The notes under the pieces were generated by a model. The model saw only the letters and a list, made by a program, of their open reading frames with translations. It was not told the origin of the DNA and searched no databases. Shown here one piece after another: positions 8,848 through 17,264 of a DNA stretch of 60,722 bases; position 1 is the stretch's first letter; each line of letters starts with the position of its first letter. A program made the translations under genes and the position numbers. Origin of the DNA: CAZGLK01 sp964526375 (GTDB lineage: Bacteria > Patescibacteriota > Minisyncoccia > JACQLN01); the NCBI GenBank assembly GCA_964526375.1, contig CAZGLK010000002.1:1-60722 (forward strand). Reading direction: 5' to 3'.

Positions 8848-9525
8848 ATGGAGTCTTCCACCCACCAACTTATAGATGTCCAAACCGTGCGCGATAATGT
8901 GGTCGTGCTTAAGAACAAAAACTTAAGGGCGGTGTTGGCCGTTTCCTCCATAAATTTCGGCCTAAAGTCGCAAGACGAACAGCAGGCCATTGTGGAACGC
9001 TTTCAAGACCTCACCAACTCGCTGGACTACAGCCTGCAGATACTAATCCAGTCGCGCACTCTGGACATATCCGAATATATGGCTTTTTTGAACGAGCGCG
9101 CCGAGGTCCAGACCAACGAGCTCCTAAAGATTCAAACGGCCGAGTATATCAGTTTTATCAATGAACTTATAAAACTTTCCAATGTAATGTCTAAAATGTT
9201 TTTTGTGGTGGTGCCGCTTAACAAGGCTTTGGCCGCGGTGGAAGGATCAAGCTGGTTTGGCAAAATTCCCTTCTTAAAAAAACAGGAGCCCGACGGAAAG
9301 ATCAGCGCCGCCGACTTAAACTTTGAGGCCTCCAAAAACGAACTTACGCAGAGGGTGGATCAAGTTACCAGCCTGCTCAGCGCCATGGGCCTGCGGGCAA
9401 TACCCCTGGAGCGCGAAGAATTGATTGAGCTTTTGTACACCAGTTACAACCCCGGCGCGGTGCTGAAGCAAAAGAATATGGAATTGCTGATTGCGACGGG
9501 GGAGGAAGCTAAGAAAGCAGAATAA
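8848..9525 (+). CDS. VirB4/TraC N-terminal-like protein
   Basis: 225 aa from ATG 8848. A TTG at 8818 would only add residues encoded by repeat IR-B. The sequence resembles the N-terminal domain of VirB4/TraC proteins: an early beta-rich part (VVVLKNKNLRAVLAVSSINF), a helical middle with YISFINELIKLSNVMSKMFF, and ELIELLYTSYNPG near the end, a typical hallmark of this domain. It has no P-loop. The ATPase part is encoded separately at 9667. The two ORFs together approximate a full VirB4, so either this is a natural split or the IR-D element between them separated an ancestral gene. Confidence 0.8.
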   Translation: MESSTHQLIDVQTVRDNVVVLKNKNLRAVLAVSSINFGLKSQDEQQAIVERFQDLTNSLDYSLQILIQSRTLDISEYMAFLNERAEVQTNELLKIQTAEYISFINELIKLSNVMSKMFFVVVPLNKALAAVEGSSWFGKIPFLKKQEPDGKISAADLNFEASKNELTQRVDQVTSLLSAMGLRAIPLEREELIELLYTSYNPGAVLKQKNMELLIATGEEAKKAE

Positions 9526-9530
9526 TGAAT

Positions 9531-9659
9531 TTTGATAACATAATCCAAAAAATCCTAATGTATCCTAATGCTCCGAATGAACCAAAGTAATTGGATAACT
9601 AGGTAATTAAGTAGTTAGGAACATTCGGATGAATTAGTAGTTTGGGATTATTTTATCGA
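9531..9659. repeat. IR-D palindromic element
   Basis: The left arm starts ttttgataacataatccaaa; the right arm ends tttgggattattttatc. The loop holds IR-H words (gataactaggtaattaagta). The element fills the space between the two VirB4-like ORFs and ends 8 nt before the downstream ATG. Confidence 0.8.
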
Positions 9660-9666
9660 CCTGCAT

Positions 9667-11463
9667 ATGTCCTTATTCAAAAAAACCGAAAAGCCAAAAA
9701 CCACCCAGCCGAGTTCGGAAACGGCCAACCAAAACCTGGCCGATGTTCTGGCTCCGGCCGCGGTTAAGGTCAGCCCGAGTTTTTTGCAAGTGGGCGAAAA
9801 GTTTTCGCGCACCATTTTTGCCGCCACCTACCCGCGCTATTTGAGCGTCAGCTGGTTTTCGCCGGTAATAAACCTGGACCGGGTTTTGGATGTAACACTC
9901 TACATTCAACCGGCCGAAACTGGCCCGGTGCTAAAGCGGCTCACCAAAAAAACAGCCCAAATCGGCGCCCAAATATCCGAAAAAGAAGAAGGCGGCTTCA
10001 TTCGCGACCCCATGCTGGAAACGGCTTACCAAGATTTGGAAAGCCTGCGCGATCAGCTTCAGCAGGGCACCGAAAGGTTTTTCAAACTGGGCCTTTATAT
10101 TACTTTTTATGCCGATTCGGAAAAAGAACTGGGCGAGACGGAAAAGAAACTAAACACCTTAATGGAATCCAAACTTGTTTACACCAAGGTGGCCGTGTTT
10201 CAGCAACAACAGGGTTTTAATTCCACCCTGCCGCTAAATTTGGATCGCTTGGCCGTCTACAACAGCCTAAACACCGGGCCGCTCTCCACCTTTTTTCCGT
10301 TTGTTTCGGCCGATTTAACTTCCAACAAGGGCGTGCTTTACGGCCTTAACCGCCACAACAACGGCTTGATACTTTTTGACCGCTTCTCGCTGGAGAACGC
10401 CAATATGGTGGTCTTTGCCAAATCGGGCTCGGGCAAAAGCTACACCGTTAAGCTGGAGGTTCTGCGCTCGCTGATGCTGGGCGACGAGGTGGTTATTATT
10501 GACCCCGAAAGCGAATACAAGTATTTAAGCGATGTGGTCGGCGGCACATTCACCAGCATCTCTTTAACCTCGCCCCACCACATCAATCCTTTTGACTTAA
10601 CCGAACCCCGCGAAGATGAAAGCCCAGCCGAAGCTCTGCGGGCCAACATCATCCAATTATCCGGCCTGTTAAAAGTAATGCTGGGGCAGTTAACGCCCGA
10701 GGAAGACGCCATTATTGACCGGGCTTTAAGCGAAACTTACGCTACGCGCGACATCACCATGGAAAACGACTGGCGCGGCAAAACCGTTCCTTTAATGAGC
10801 GATTTATACACCGTGCTAAAGAATATGGCCGGGGCCGAAAAACTGGCCGTAAGATTGGAAAAATTCGTCAGCGGCTCTTTTTCGGGCTTTTTAAACCAGC
10901 CCACCAATGTGGCGCTTAACAATAGTTTAATGGTTTTTTCCATACGTGATCTGGAGCCGGAATTGCGACCCATAGCCATGTACATTCTGCTGCACTTTGT
11001 GTGGAACTTAATTCGCGCCCAAAGGAAAAAAAGGATCATGGTGGTGGACGAGGCCTGGTGGATGATGCAGCACCCCGAAGCCGCGGCCTTTTTGTTTAGC
11101 ATCGCCAAGCGCTGCCGCAAATACTACCTGGGGCTGACCACCATAACGCAGGATGTGGAGGATTTTATGAAATCGCCCTTCGGCAAACCCATTGTTACCA
11201 ATTCTTCCCTGCAAATTTTGCTTAAACAATCGCCGGCGGCCGTGGACATAGTGGCCCAGACTTTTAATTTAACCGATGCGGAAAAGTTTTTGCTTTTGGA
11301 ATCCAATGTGGGCGAGGGCATATTCATAGCCGGCCTAAAACGCGCCGCCATCAAGGTGGTGGCTTCCTACACCGAAGATCAGGTCATAACCTCCGACCCA
11401 GCCCAGCTTTTGGAAATAGAAGCGGCTAAGAAAGAATTGGCAAACACTACCAATTACCAATAG
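9667..11463 (+). CDS. VirB4-like type IV secretion ATPase
   Basis: 598 aa. Walker A is AKSGSGKSYTVK at about residues 252-263 and Walker B is RIMVVDEAWWMM at about 456-467. Both are characteristic of VirB4/TraC ATPases, with the motor-domain word TTITQDVEDFMKSPFGKPIV after them. The protein energises substrate transfer or pilus dynamics at the cytoplasmic membrane. The first ~200 residues form another VirB4-like N-terminal region, so with the separate gene at 8848 the arrangement is duplicated or split. The last residues and the stop (NTTNYQ) are encoded by repeat IR-E, so the native C-terminus may have been replaced. Confidence 0.93.
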   Translation: MSLFKKTEKPKTTQPSSETANQNLADVLAPAAVKVSPSFLQVGEKFSRTIFAATYPRYLSVSWFSPVINLDRVLDVTLYIQPAETGPVLKRLTKKTAQIGAQISEKEEGGFIRDPMLETAYQDLESLRDQLQQGTERFFKLGLYITFYADSEKELGETEKKLNTLMESKLVYTKVAVFQQQQGFNSTLPLNLDRLAVYNSLNTGPLSTFFPFVSADLTSNKGVLYGLNRHNNGLILFDRFSLENANMVVFAKSGSGKSYTVKLEVLRSLMLGDEVVIIDPESEYKYLSDVVGGTFTSISLTSPHHINPFDLTEPREDESPAEALRANIIQLSGLLKVMLGQLTPEEDAIIDRALSETYATRDITMENDWRGKTVPLMSDLYTVLKNMAGAEKLAVRLEKFVSGSFSGFLNQPTNVALNNSLMVFSIRDLEPELRPIAMYILLHFVWNLIRAQRKKRIMVVDEAWWMMQHPEAAAFLFSIAKRCRKYYLGLTTITQDVEDFMKSPFGKPIVTNSSLQILLKQSPAAVDIVAQTFNLTDAEKFLLLESNVGEGIFIAGLKRAAIKVVASYTEDQVITSDPAQLLEIEAAKKELANTTNYQ

Positions 11464-11529
11464 TTACGAATATACCAATGGATTAAAGTAATTATTAGTA
11501 GATTAGTAACTATTCGTAATTAGTAGGGA
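11445..11529. repeat. IR-E palindromic element
   Basis: actaccaattaccaatagtt on the left and its inverse words near tagtaactattcgtaattag on the right. It overlaps the last codons and stop of the VirB4-like gene and ends 4 nt before the GTG of the next gene. Other copies: 17411-17496 and 26722-26795. Confidence 0.8.
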
Positions 11530-11533
11530 ATAT

Positions 11534-11974
11534 GTGTCCTATCAAGACGAATTAGAGGAATTAAAACTAGAGGGTATTGAAGAAGAAGACATTGAGGCGG
11601 CCAAAAAAGGAAGTTTGGATGAGCCGGAGTTCCCTTTTTTAATATTTACACTCGCCGTAGCCAAAGATATTGTTGATTGGTTGAGCGTGGAAACGGTCGG
11701 GTTAATAGGCTCCCTTGTAACTCTTGTTGTCGCACCTATAATGTTCATTCACTATCGCGGTAAAGCCAGTCGGATTAAAAGAACAATATACAAGAGAATG
11801 GCCACAGCTGTTATTGCCAGCTTGATACCCGGCGTAAATGTTATCCTCCCAGAATGGTCTTTGTTTGTGATAATAGCCTACTCTAAAGATCGCTCTCAGG
11901 TTTTGAGGATTATAGACTTTGCCGCAAAGTTTGGGAGGTCGTCAAAATTATCCCCAAAAACAAGCTCAAAATGA
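11534..11974 (+). CDS. Small membrane protein of the secretion-like cluster
   Basis: 146 aa with a GTG start at 11534. An acidic N-terminus (DELEELKLEGIEEEDIEAAK) precedes two hydrophobic segments at about residues 52-75 and 90-118, and the C-terminus is basic. I do not recognise the family. The stop overlaps the ATG of the next gene (ATGA at 11971-11974), indicating translational coupling with the secreted protein encoded there. An accessory inner-membrane part of the secretion machinery is likely from context only. Confidence 0.75.
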   Translation: MSYQDELEELKLEGIEEEDIEAAKKGSLDEPEFPFLIFTLAVAKDIVDWLSVETVGLIGSLVTLVVAPIMFIHYRGKASRIKRTIYKRMATAVIASLIPGVNVILPEWSLFVIIAYSKDRSQVLRIIDFAAKFGRSSKLSPKTSSK

Positions 11975-12939
11975 TCAGGAAAACAATTTTTACAATTTCA
12001 ACACTGATCGGTTTAGCCCTTGTTGTTATTGTCGGACTTCCGATGTCCGATACGCGGGCAGTCAATGATTCTCTTGTACCAAATCTGAATGACCCGGAAT
12101 TGGAACAGGCCTTAAATACCGTCAGACAACGACAAACAACGCCAAACCCTCGACAAGAAGACCCGGCCGCATCGCCAGACGAAACAACCGCTGTCAGCGC
12201 CGAGGATTTTAGAAAACTTCAGGAACTTTTTCAGGCCCTTGATCAAAATTCTTTGCTTGGGCAAAACAGACAAGACGGCAATGATTTTGAGCTGGATTTA
12301 ATATGGAAAACCAATACCTTGGTACCTTATGACTATCCCGGCAAGGCTCTGCCGGGCGCTCTCTCTGCAATAAGTGTTTATGCCTTAGCCAATGTGCCTA
12401 ATCCGGAAAAGCTGGAATACAACTGGATCGTAGACGACGCTTCTTCTTATCGCGAAGGCCCAGACCAAGTTGGCATAGGACAGAGCGTTTTTAACTGGAT
12501 TACTTTTGTGGTGCCAAACTATACCCACAGAATTAAGGTATCAGCTAAAGACCCGTCCACGGAAAAAGTCTCCTCTGCCTCGCTTTCTTTTAAAACCCAG
12601 CGGCCCGAAGCATATGTTTATTTTAAGCAGAATAACAACTATAACAACTTGTCTCCGGCAAGAATGAGTTTTCTGCCGGACCAAGAGCAAATGTTTTTAA
12701 TCCGTCCGTTTTATTTTAACGCCGCAAATATCGCTGGACTTGATTTTAACTGGTATCTGGACGGCGAGAAAATTGATGAGTCTAGCGCCCAGCCGGATAT
12801 CTTGCCCATCCACATCAGTAAAAGAACAACCCTTGGCACCCAAACCAATATCCGTTTGGAGGTAATAAATAAAAGCAAAAGCCGCAGCGCCAACGAAAGG
12901 GTGAATGTAAGAAGAGACATTAGCGTGGCGGGGGAATAA
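11971..12939 (+). CDS. Exported protein of unknown function, coupled to the upstream membrane protein
   Basis: 322 aa. An N-terminal signal or anchor segment (TIFTISTLIGLALVVIVGLP) is followed by a low-complexity stretch (residues ~35-75, rich in Gln, Thr and Pro) and a mostly beta domain with Ig-like character (LEYNWIVDDASSYREG and LDFNWYLDGEKI have the spacing of PKD/Ig strands). It overlaps the preceding gene by 4 nt. Probably extracytoplasmic; it may be a surface scaffold component of the secretion system. The domain call is tentative. Confidence 0.75.
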   Translation: MIRKTIFTISTLIGLALVVIVGLPMSDTRAVNDSLVPNLNDPELEQALNTVRQRQTTPNPRQEDPAASPDETTAVSAEDFRKLQELFQALDQNSLLGQNRQDGNDFELDLIWKTNTLVPYDYPGKALPGALSAISVYALANVPNPEKLEYNWIVDDASSYREGPDQVGIGQSVFNWITFVVPNYTHRIKVSAKDPSTEKVSSASLSFKTQRPEAYVYFKQNNNYNNLSPARMSFLPDQEQMFLIRPFYFNAANIAGLDFNWYLDGEKIDESSAQPDILPIHISKRTTLGTQTNIRLEVINKSKSRSANERVNVRRDISVAGE

Positions 12940-13005
12940 AAAACAAAAAACAGCCGTGATATCAACCAGCAGGCCACGGCGAGAGTGGATATAAATGTTA
13001 CACAA

Positions 13006-13108
13006 TGACAAATTTCAAAGCTCAAATATCAAATCAAATCCAAATGACTAAATGACAAATTTGAATTTTGGGCTTTGGGTTTTATTTGACATTTGGATTT
13101 TGACATTA
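13006..13108. repeat. IR-B palindromic element
   Basis: acaaatttcaaagctcaaat on the left; gacatttggattttgacatt on the right. It fills the gap before the pilin-like gene and ends about 20 nt before its ATG at 13129. Confidence 0.75.
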
Positions 13109-13128
13109 GACACTAAGAAAAAGTATTC

Positions 13129-14037
13129 ATGAAAAGATTTTTATTGATAGCTATCGGTGTCGCTACAACAATAATGCCGCTTGTATCTTTAGCTTTGGAG
13201 GTTGATTTTCCTTCCATTGCCGGCCAGGCGCCGACCGATTCCTTTGGCCCGGCTCAATGGATCAGTTACATTTTTGTTTTTAGCTTGGCTGTGGTGGGCC
13301 TGGCCATAATTTACGCTCTGGTGCGGGCCGGGTTTTTGTGGATGACCGCGGGCGACAACAGCGGCAAAATAACAGAGGCCAGAGACTGGATCAAGGGCGC
13401 GGTGATTGGTTTGGTGATTCTGGTGGGCTCGGTGACATTTTTAAGGATGATAAACCCGCAGCTTGTAACTCTAAAAAACCCGCAAATTAAAATCATCGGC
13501 ACGCTGGATTATTGGAAAGCGCTCTTTACCGGAGGCAGTTCTACAAAATTTTGTACCTACTTCTCCAAGTGCAAAGAGGGTGAGGGTGAGTGTGTTAATC
13601 AAGCAGGAGAGATAGTGAATGAACCCGGTGAATTCGGGATATGTGACGCCGAGGCTGTGGGTGTGCCACAATACCAATTAGTTCGTGAAACAAAAATAGG
13701 TTCAGCTTGTTTTGGCCACCTAGAGTGCGAATCTGGGTTTTGTTCTGGTTTTACAGCGGCACCACCACGAAGCGGTACTTGCCAAAACCCACCTTTTGAT
13801 CGACCGGCATTGAAACAAAATGGCGAGGTGTGCGAAAACCATAATGTGTGTCAATCTGGTGTTTGTAATGGCTATGTCGGCTATCCTTTTAAAACGGGCA
13901 TATGTGCTGATCGATCAGTATTGAAAGCGGATGGCGAGAATTGCACAAAAAATGATGTGTGCCAATCTGGTTTCTGCGCCGGTTTTAATGCCTATCCTTA
14001 TACTGTCGGTGCGTGTGCGGAACGACCGGCCACATAA
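13129..14037 (+). CDS. VirB2/TrbC-like pilin domain fused to a Cys-rich triple repeat
   Basis: 302 aa. A signal peptide (residues 1-22) is followed by a VirB2-like region with two hydrophobic helices at about 42-66 and 84-105 separated by a short basic loop (TAGDNSGKITEARDWIKG). That pattern is common in the pilin-like subunits of CPR secretion clusters. The C-terminal half carries three repeats of the form GxxCxxxxxCxSGxCxGxxxxPxxxGxC (about 185-300). Paired Cys spacing suggests disulfide-bonded knots outside the cell. Usual VirB2-type pilins are ~100 aa with no such extension, so this may be a tip or adhesive version. Confidence 0.8.
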   Translation: MKRFLLIAIGVATTIMPLVSLALEVDFPSIAGQAPTDSFGPAQWISYIFVFSLAVVGLAIIYALVRAGFLWMTAGDNSGKITEARDWIKGAVIGLVILVGSVTFLRMINPQLVTLKNPQIKIIGTLDYWKALFTGGSSTKFCTYFSKCKEGEGECVNQAGEIVNEPGEFGICDAEAVGVPQYQLVRETKIGSACFGHLECESGFCSGFTAAPPRSGTCQNPPFDRPALKQNGEVCENHNVCQSGVCNGYVGYPFKTGICADRSVLKADGENCTKNDVCQSGFCAGFNAYPYTVGACAERPAT

Positions 14038-14102
14038 ATATAGAGTTATGTTTGTTTGTGTTTAAGTTTTGTTTTATATTTTCTGGCAGAATACCCCCGC
14101 GG

Positions 14103-14131
14103 CTTGCCTGCCTGCGGTAGGCAGGTTGCGG
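14103..14131. repeat. Short palindrome cctgcctgc-type
   Basis: gcctgcctgcggtaggcagg forms a perfect short hairpin. The same word is found at 26031-26050 inside a signal peptide and at 32630-32648. It lies between the pilin-like gene and the next gene, within a possible but unlikely N-terminal extension of the latter. Confidence 0.75.
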
Positions 14132-14164
14132 GGATTTCTATTGTTAGCTGTCGCCACTCAAACC

Positions 14165-15292
14165 GTGTCCCAAAAAACCAAAAAAATCCTAAAAATAACT
14201 GCTGTTGTTCTGGTAATAGTTTTTATCGGACTTTTGGTTTATTATTTCTTTTTTGAAGAAAAACCGCCCAAGATTGGCCCAGTAGGCGAGGGCGGGCTAC
14301 CTCCAGTAGTAGAAGAAGGAGCGCCCGGAGCCAAACCCAGGTTAATAGCTCTAACGGAAGAAGCGGTTTTAGGCGCTAGTTTAACCTCCGATAACAAGAT
14401 AAACTATGTGGCTTGGGATGGCGCAATTAAGCAGATAGATTTTAACGGCGAGAGCGACGAGAACCTTGGATCTATTGCGGTTGAGCGCATTGGCAAGGTT
14501 TTGTTTTCCAGCGACGGCCAAAAAATAGCTCTTAGTCACACCCTTCCCTCCGGCACCAAGAGAATCTTAATCTATGATCTCTCCAACCGCGTGCTTAAAG
14601 CCCTGCCGCAAAACTCCGTTTTTGCCGCTTTCAGCCCTAATGCCGGCGAAGATCGTTTAATTTATGGTTTGTTGGAAGGGGTTAATACCCGGCTGATTTC
14701 CTCTAACATCGCTGGCACCCAAACCCAGGCCATTACCAGTGTTAAAATTCCTGATCTAGCAACAGAATGGACCCACAAAGATTTTCTAACTCTTAAAACC
14801 AAACCGTCTGGTTTAGCTTATGGCCTTTTGTATACTCTGGATCTTAAGACCAAAAGGTTGCAAAGGGTTTTTGGCAACGTTTACGGCTTAACTTCTATTT
14901 TTTCACCCTCGCACACCAAAATTTTGTACTCCCAGACCTCTGACCGAGGTTTTGATTACAAGCTCGCTGTTTTAAATTTAACCCAAAAACAAAACCGCGA
15001 GCTTAGTATTTTTACCCTGCCCGAAAAATGCGTTTTTGCCAAAGACGACCGAACCATATTCTGTGCCGTTATTCTAAGCCAGGAAGACCATATTATGCCA
15101 GACGACTATTACAAAGGGTTGGTTGATTCGGAGGGAAATGACATCCTTAAACTCAACCTGGACACCCGCCAACAGGAAAAGGTCATTCACGCCAACATAG
15201 ACGCCGCTGACTTATTTTTATCACCCGACGAGACCTATCTCTTCTTTATAAACAAAATAGACGGCAGATTATATCGCTTGATGTTGGAATAG
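14165..15292 (+). CDS. Membrane-anchored beta-propeller-like protein
   Basis: 375 aa from GTG 14165. An upstream ATG at 14069 would add residues coded by a palindromic repeat and is judged unlikely. One anchor helix lies at about residues 10-28 (ITAVVLVIVFIGLLVYYFFF), followed by a repetitive beta domain with PD40/TolB-like blades (IGKVLFSSDGQKIALS, VFAAFSPNAGEDRLIYG, and DLFLSPDETYLFFINK near the end). A scaffold role at the outer face of the membrane is likely. It is the last + strand gene of the cluster and faces jag convergently. The start is uncertain. Confidence 0.75.
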   Translation: MSQKTKKILKITAVVLVIVFIGLLVYYFFFEEKPPKIGPVGEGGLPPVVEEGAPGAKPRLIALTEEAVLGASLTSDNKINYVAWDGAIKQIDFNGESDENLGSIAVERIGKVLFSSDGQKIALSHTLPSGTKRILIYDLSNRVLKALPQNSVFAAFSPNAGEDRLIYGLLEGVNTRLISSNIAGTQTQAITSVKIPDLATEWTHKDFLTLKTKPSGLAYGLLYTLDLKTKRLQRVFGNVYGLTSIFSPSHTKILYSQTSDRGFDYKLAVLNLTQKQNRELSIFTLPEKCVFAKDDRTIFCAVILSQEDHIMPDDYYKGLVDSEGNDILKLNLDTRQQEKVIHANIDAADLFLSPDETYLFFINKIDGRLYRLMLE

Positions 15293-15374
15293 GGTATAGG
15301 GTATAGGGTATAGGAAGAGATTCGGGGTATCTTCTGATTTTACCCTAGTGGCTAAACCCTAACCCCTATACCCC
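15293..15374. repeat. Convergent-gene inverted repeat (gggtatag words)
   Basis: gggtatagggtatagggtat on the left and ccctaacccctataccccat on the right face each other between convergent genes. It may work as a bidirectional terminator, although it has no T tract. Confidence 0.6.
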
Positions 15375-15375
15375 A

Positions 15376-15831
15376 TTAAACTGGTTTGATCACCACCCTC
15401 CTCTCCTCTCCCTCACCCACGCTTTGGCTGGCAACTCCTTCTATTTTCTCCACCGCCAAGTGCACAATCCGCCGCTCGGCGGCGCAAAGAGGCGGCAGTT
15501 CCGCTGTTTTTTTGCTCTCCAACACCTCAAGGGCGGTGTTTTTGGCCAAAGACGTTAAATAGTCCTCGCGCTCTTTTTGATAATTATTGATGTCCAAAAC
15601 AAAATTGCCCGGATAAAAAATATTTCCGGTTTTTTTTGAAACCATCAGCAAAAGTATGTGCTGAAGAGCCCGCAGGTTTTCGCCGCCGTGGCCTATTAAA
15701 AACCCGGCCTCGTCCACAGTGGTATTGACCTTCAAGCCAGCGGTATCGGCCTCAACGCTAATCCGGGCTTCTACGCCCATAAAGTCCAGCAGCTCTTTGG
15801 TTAAGTTTTCAGCTATTTGCGCCGTCTCCAT
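15376..15831 (-). CDS. jag: Jag-type KH/R3H RNA-binding protein
   Basis: 151 aa from ATG 15831; the TTG 24 nt upstream adds a non-conserved tail. A KH domain carries the GxxG loop (FLIGHGGENLRALQHILL) and an R3H motif follows (PPLCAAERRIVHLAVEKIEG). It lacks the N-terminal Jag_N domain found in longer homologues. Jag (SpoIIIJ-associated, KhpB/EloR) binds RNA and affects cell elongation in Firmicutes. Its place directly after yidC in the rpmH-rnpA-yidD-yidC order is the classic arrangement. Confident family call. Confidence 0.93.
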   Translation of the reverse strand: METAQIAENLTKELLDFMGVEARISVEADTAGLKVNTTVDEAGFLIGHGGENLRALQHILLLMVSKKTGNIFYPGNFVLDINNYQKEREDYLTSLAKNTALEVLESKKTAELPPLCAAERRIVHLAVEKIEGVASQSVGEGEERRVVIKPV

Positions 15832-15840
15832 AAATACTAA

Positions 15841-15938
15841 GATAAAATAATCCAAAGCTACAAATTCATCCTAATTATCCGAATAGATTTTATTAGGAGC
15901 ATTGGGATATATTAGGATTTTTGGGATTATGTTATCAA
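15841..15938. repeat. IR-D palindromic element
   Basis: gataaaataatccaaagcta on the left and gggattatgttatcaa on the right. It lies between jag and yidC; the yidC stop codon (TGA, 15935-15937) is inside its right edge. Confidence 0.8.
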
Positions 15939-16648
15939 TTTTTATGTCTGGGGCGCATAATAGCATACTGCTGGATAATAGTAAACAAAGTGGTTACCAG
16001 CCAGTAAAGGGCCAGTCCCGAGGGCAACTTCCAAGAAATTATAATCGTCAGCACCGGCAAAAAATAAAGGGTCTGTTTGGAAATCGCTTGAGCCATGTAT
16101 TCGTCTGAACTTTTGGGCACAGAGGGCAGTTTCTTTTTGGGCAAGATCATTTTGGCCTGCCAAAACTGGGTTAGGCCCGCCAAAACAGCCAATATTTTAT
16201 TGGCCCGGGAAAGATCAACCCAATTTAGGGAAATGGGATTGATCGCTCCGGGGTTAGCCACAAAAGGGTACAGCATTTCCAGACTGCTGTTGTGCAAACC
16301 CTTCAAAAAAACCTGGTACAGGGCTATTAAAATGGGCAGTTGAATTATTAAGGGCAAACAGCCCGAGAACGGATTAACCTTGTTGCTTTTGTAAAGCGCC
16401 ATCAGCGCCCGAGCTTGTTCTTCTTTGTTGTCTTTGTGTTTTTCTTGAACGGCCTTAATTTGGGGCTGCAAATCCTGCAGGGCTTTTTGAGATTTTATGG
16501 CTTTTTGCGACAAGGGCAAAAAGACTAACTTAATCAGCAGAGTCAGCAAAACAATGGCCAGGCCAATGTCGGAAAAGGCGATGTTATAAAAAAAGACCAG
16601 CAGGTTGAACAGGGGACGGTAAAGAAGTTCGTTGAATAGGGAAACCAT
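15935..16648 (-). CDS. yidC: YidC/Oxa1-type membrane protein insertase
   Basis: 237 aa from ATG 16648; a TTG at 16669 would only read repeat IR-B. This is the minimal five-helix form without the large periplasmic domain of Gram-negative YidC. Signatures are LLTLLIKLVFLPLSQKAIKS in the first core helix, NPFSGCLPLIIQLPILIALY in the second, and the SGLALYWLVTTLFTIIQQY end. The membrane-embedded positive charge is Lys where many homologues have Arg. It inserts and folds membrane proteins with or without SecYEG. The stop codon is supplied by the IR-D repeat. Confidence 0.95.
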   Translation of the reverse strand: MVSLFNELLYRPLFNLLVFFYNIAFSDIGLAIVLLTLLIKLVFLPLSQKAIKSQKALQDLQPQIKAVQEKHKDNKEEQARALMALYKSNKVNPFSGCLPLIIQLPILIALYQVFLKGLHNSSLEMLYPFVANPGAINPISLNWVDLSRANKILAVLAGLTQFWQAKMILPKKKLPSVPKSSDEYMAQAISKQTLYFLPVLTIIISWKLPSGLALYWLVTTLFTIIQQYAIMRPRHKN

Positions 16649-16651
16649 GTT

Positions 16652-16741
16652 AAAAATATCAAATTTCAAAGCTCAAATGTCAAAAAGATTATTTTGGATT
16701 TTGAATTTTGTTTGATATTTGGATTTTGACATTTGGATTTA
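16652..16741. repeat. IR-B palindromic element
   Basis: caaatttcaaagctcaaatg on the left; gatatttggattttgacatt on the right. It lies between yidD and yidC on the - strand and ends a few nt before the yidC start. Confidence 0.75.
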
Positions 16742-16746
16742 TTTAC

Positions 16747-16977
16747 TCAAACACACCGGCTAATTCTCCTCAATGTTAACCATAATCCCCTAACCACACC
16801 GTATCGTCCAACAGACTGCACGCAGTATTCCGAACAAGTCGGCTGGAAACGGCAACCCGGCCGCGTGGCTCCATACAAATTAAAAATGGGCAAAAGATAG
16901 ATAAACTTAAACAGCCCCCGTCGGGGCGATAATGTTTTTTGGTACAGTTTGACTATGTTAATGACTATATCTCTCAT
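16747..16977 (-). CDS. yidD: Membrane protein insertion efficiency factor YidD
   Basis: 76 aa. Family signatures are present: LYQKTLSPRRG at residues 11-21 and CRFQPTCSEYCVQSVGRYGV in the middle, with the paired Cys. It ends with RRISRCV, so the HPW-GG-GYDPV tail of typical 80-90 aa homologues is missing; the sequence stops at a TGA just before an IR-B repeat. The ATG overlaps the rnpA stop by 4 nt. It assists YidC-dependent insertion at the membrane. Confidence 0.93.
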   Translation of the reverse strand: MRDIVINIVKLYQKTLSPRRGLFKFIYLLPIFNLYGATRPGCRFQPTCSEYCVQSVGRYGVVRGLWLTLRRISRCV

Positions 16978-17264
16978 GAGCCGATAATTCTTTTTCGGGC
17001 TGTTTGAAACATTGCCGCTAAATCAGATTTAATGTCACCAAACTTTTGACCGACACCGCCGGGTTTAACCGCAACTTTAATATGGCAAGCTTTAGCCAGA
17101 TCCGGAGCCAGCTCTCTTACTATAACCCTGACGCGGCGTCTAATTTTGTTGCGATCCACCGCCAGCTTGGCCATTTTCTTGCTTACGCTTACACCTAATT
17201 TACCGACTCGATCGGTTGGCTTACGACTTAAAACAACATCAAACCACAAACCATTCACCCTCAT
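16974..17264 (-). CDS. rnpA: Ribonuclease P protein component
   Basis: 96 aa. The basic RNP motif is clear (KLAVDRNKIRRRVRVIVREL, around residues 33-53), as is GVSVSKKMAK just before it. The start is at the N-terminal MRVNGLWFDVVLSRK, slightly shorter than typical RnpA (~110 aa), with the usual first helix reduced. It forms the RNase P holoenzyme with the rnpB RNA to mature tRNA 5' ends. Its ATG overlaps the rpmH stop (ATGA) and its stop overlaps the yidD ATG, so all three are translationally coupled. Confidence 0.95.
   Translation of the reverse strand: MRVNGLWFDVVLSRKPTDRVGKLGVSVSKKMAKLAVDRNKIRRRVRVIVRELAPDLAKACHIKVAVKPGGVGQKFGDIKSDLAAMFQTARKRIIGS

Noticed and set aside
14069..14164. ATG start for the beta-propeller-like gene
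   Set aside because: The added residues are coded by a cctgcctgc palindrome and the GTG at 14165 gives a normal basic start before the anchor helix; not proven.
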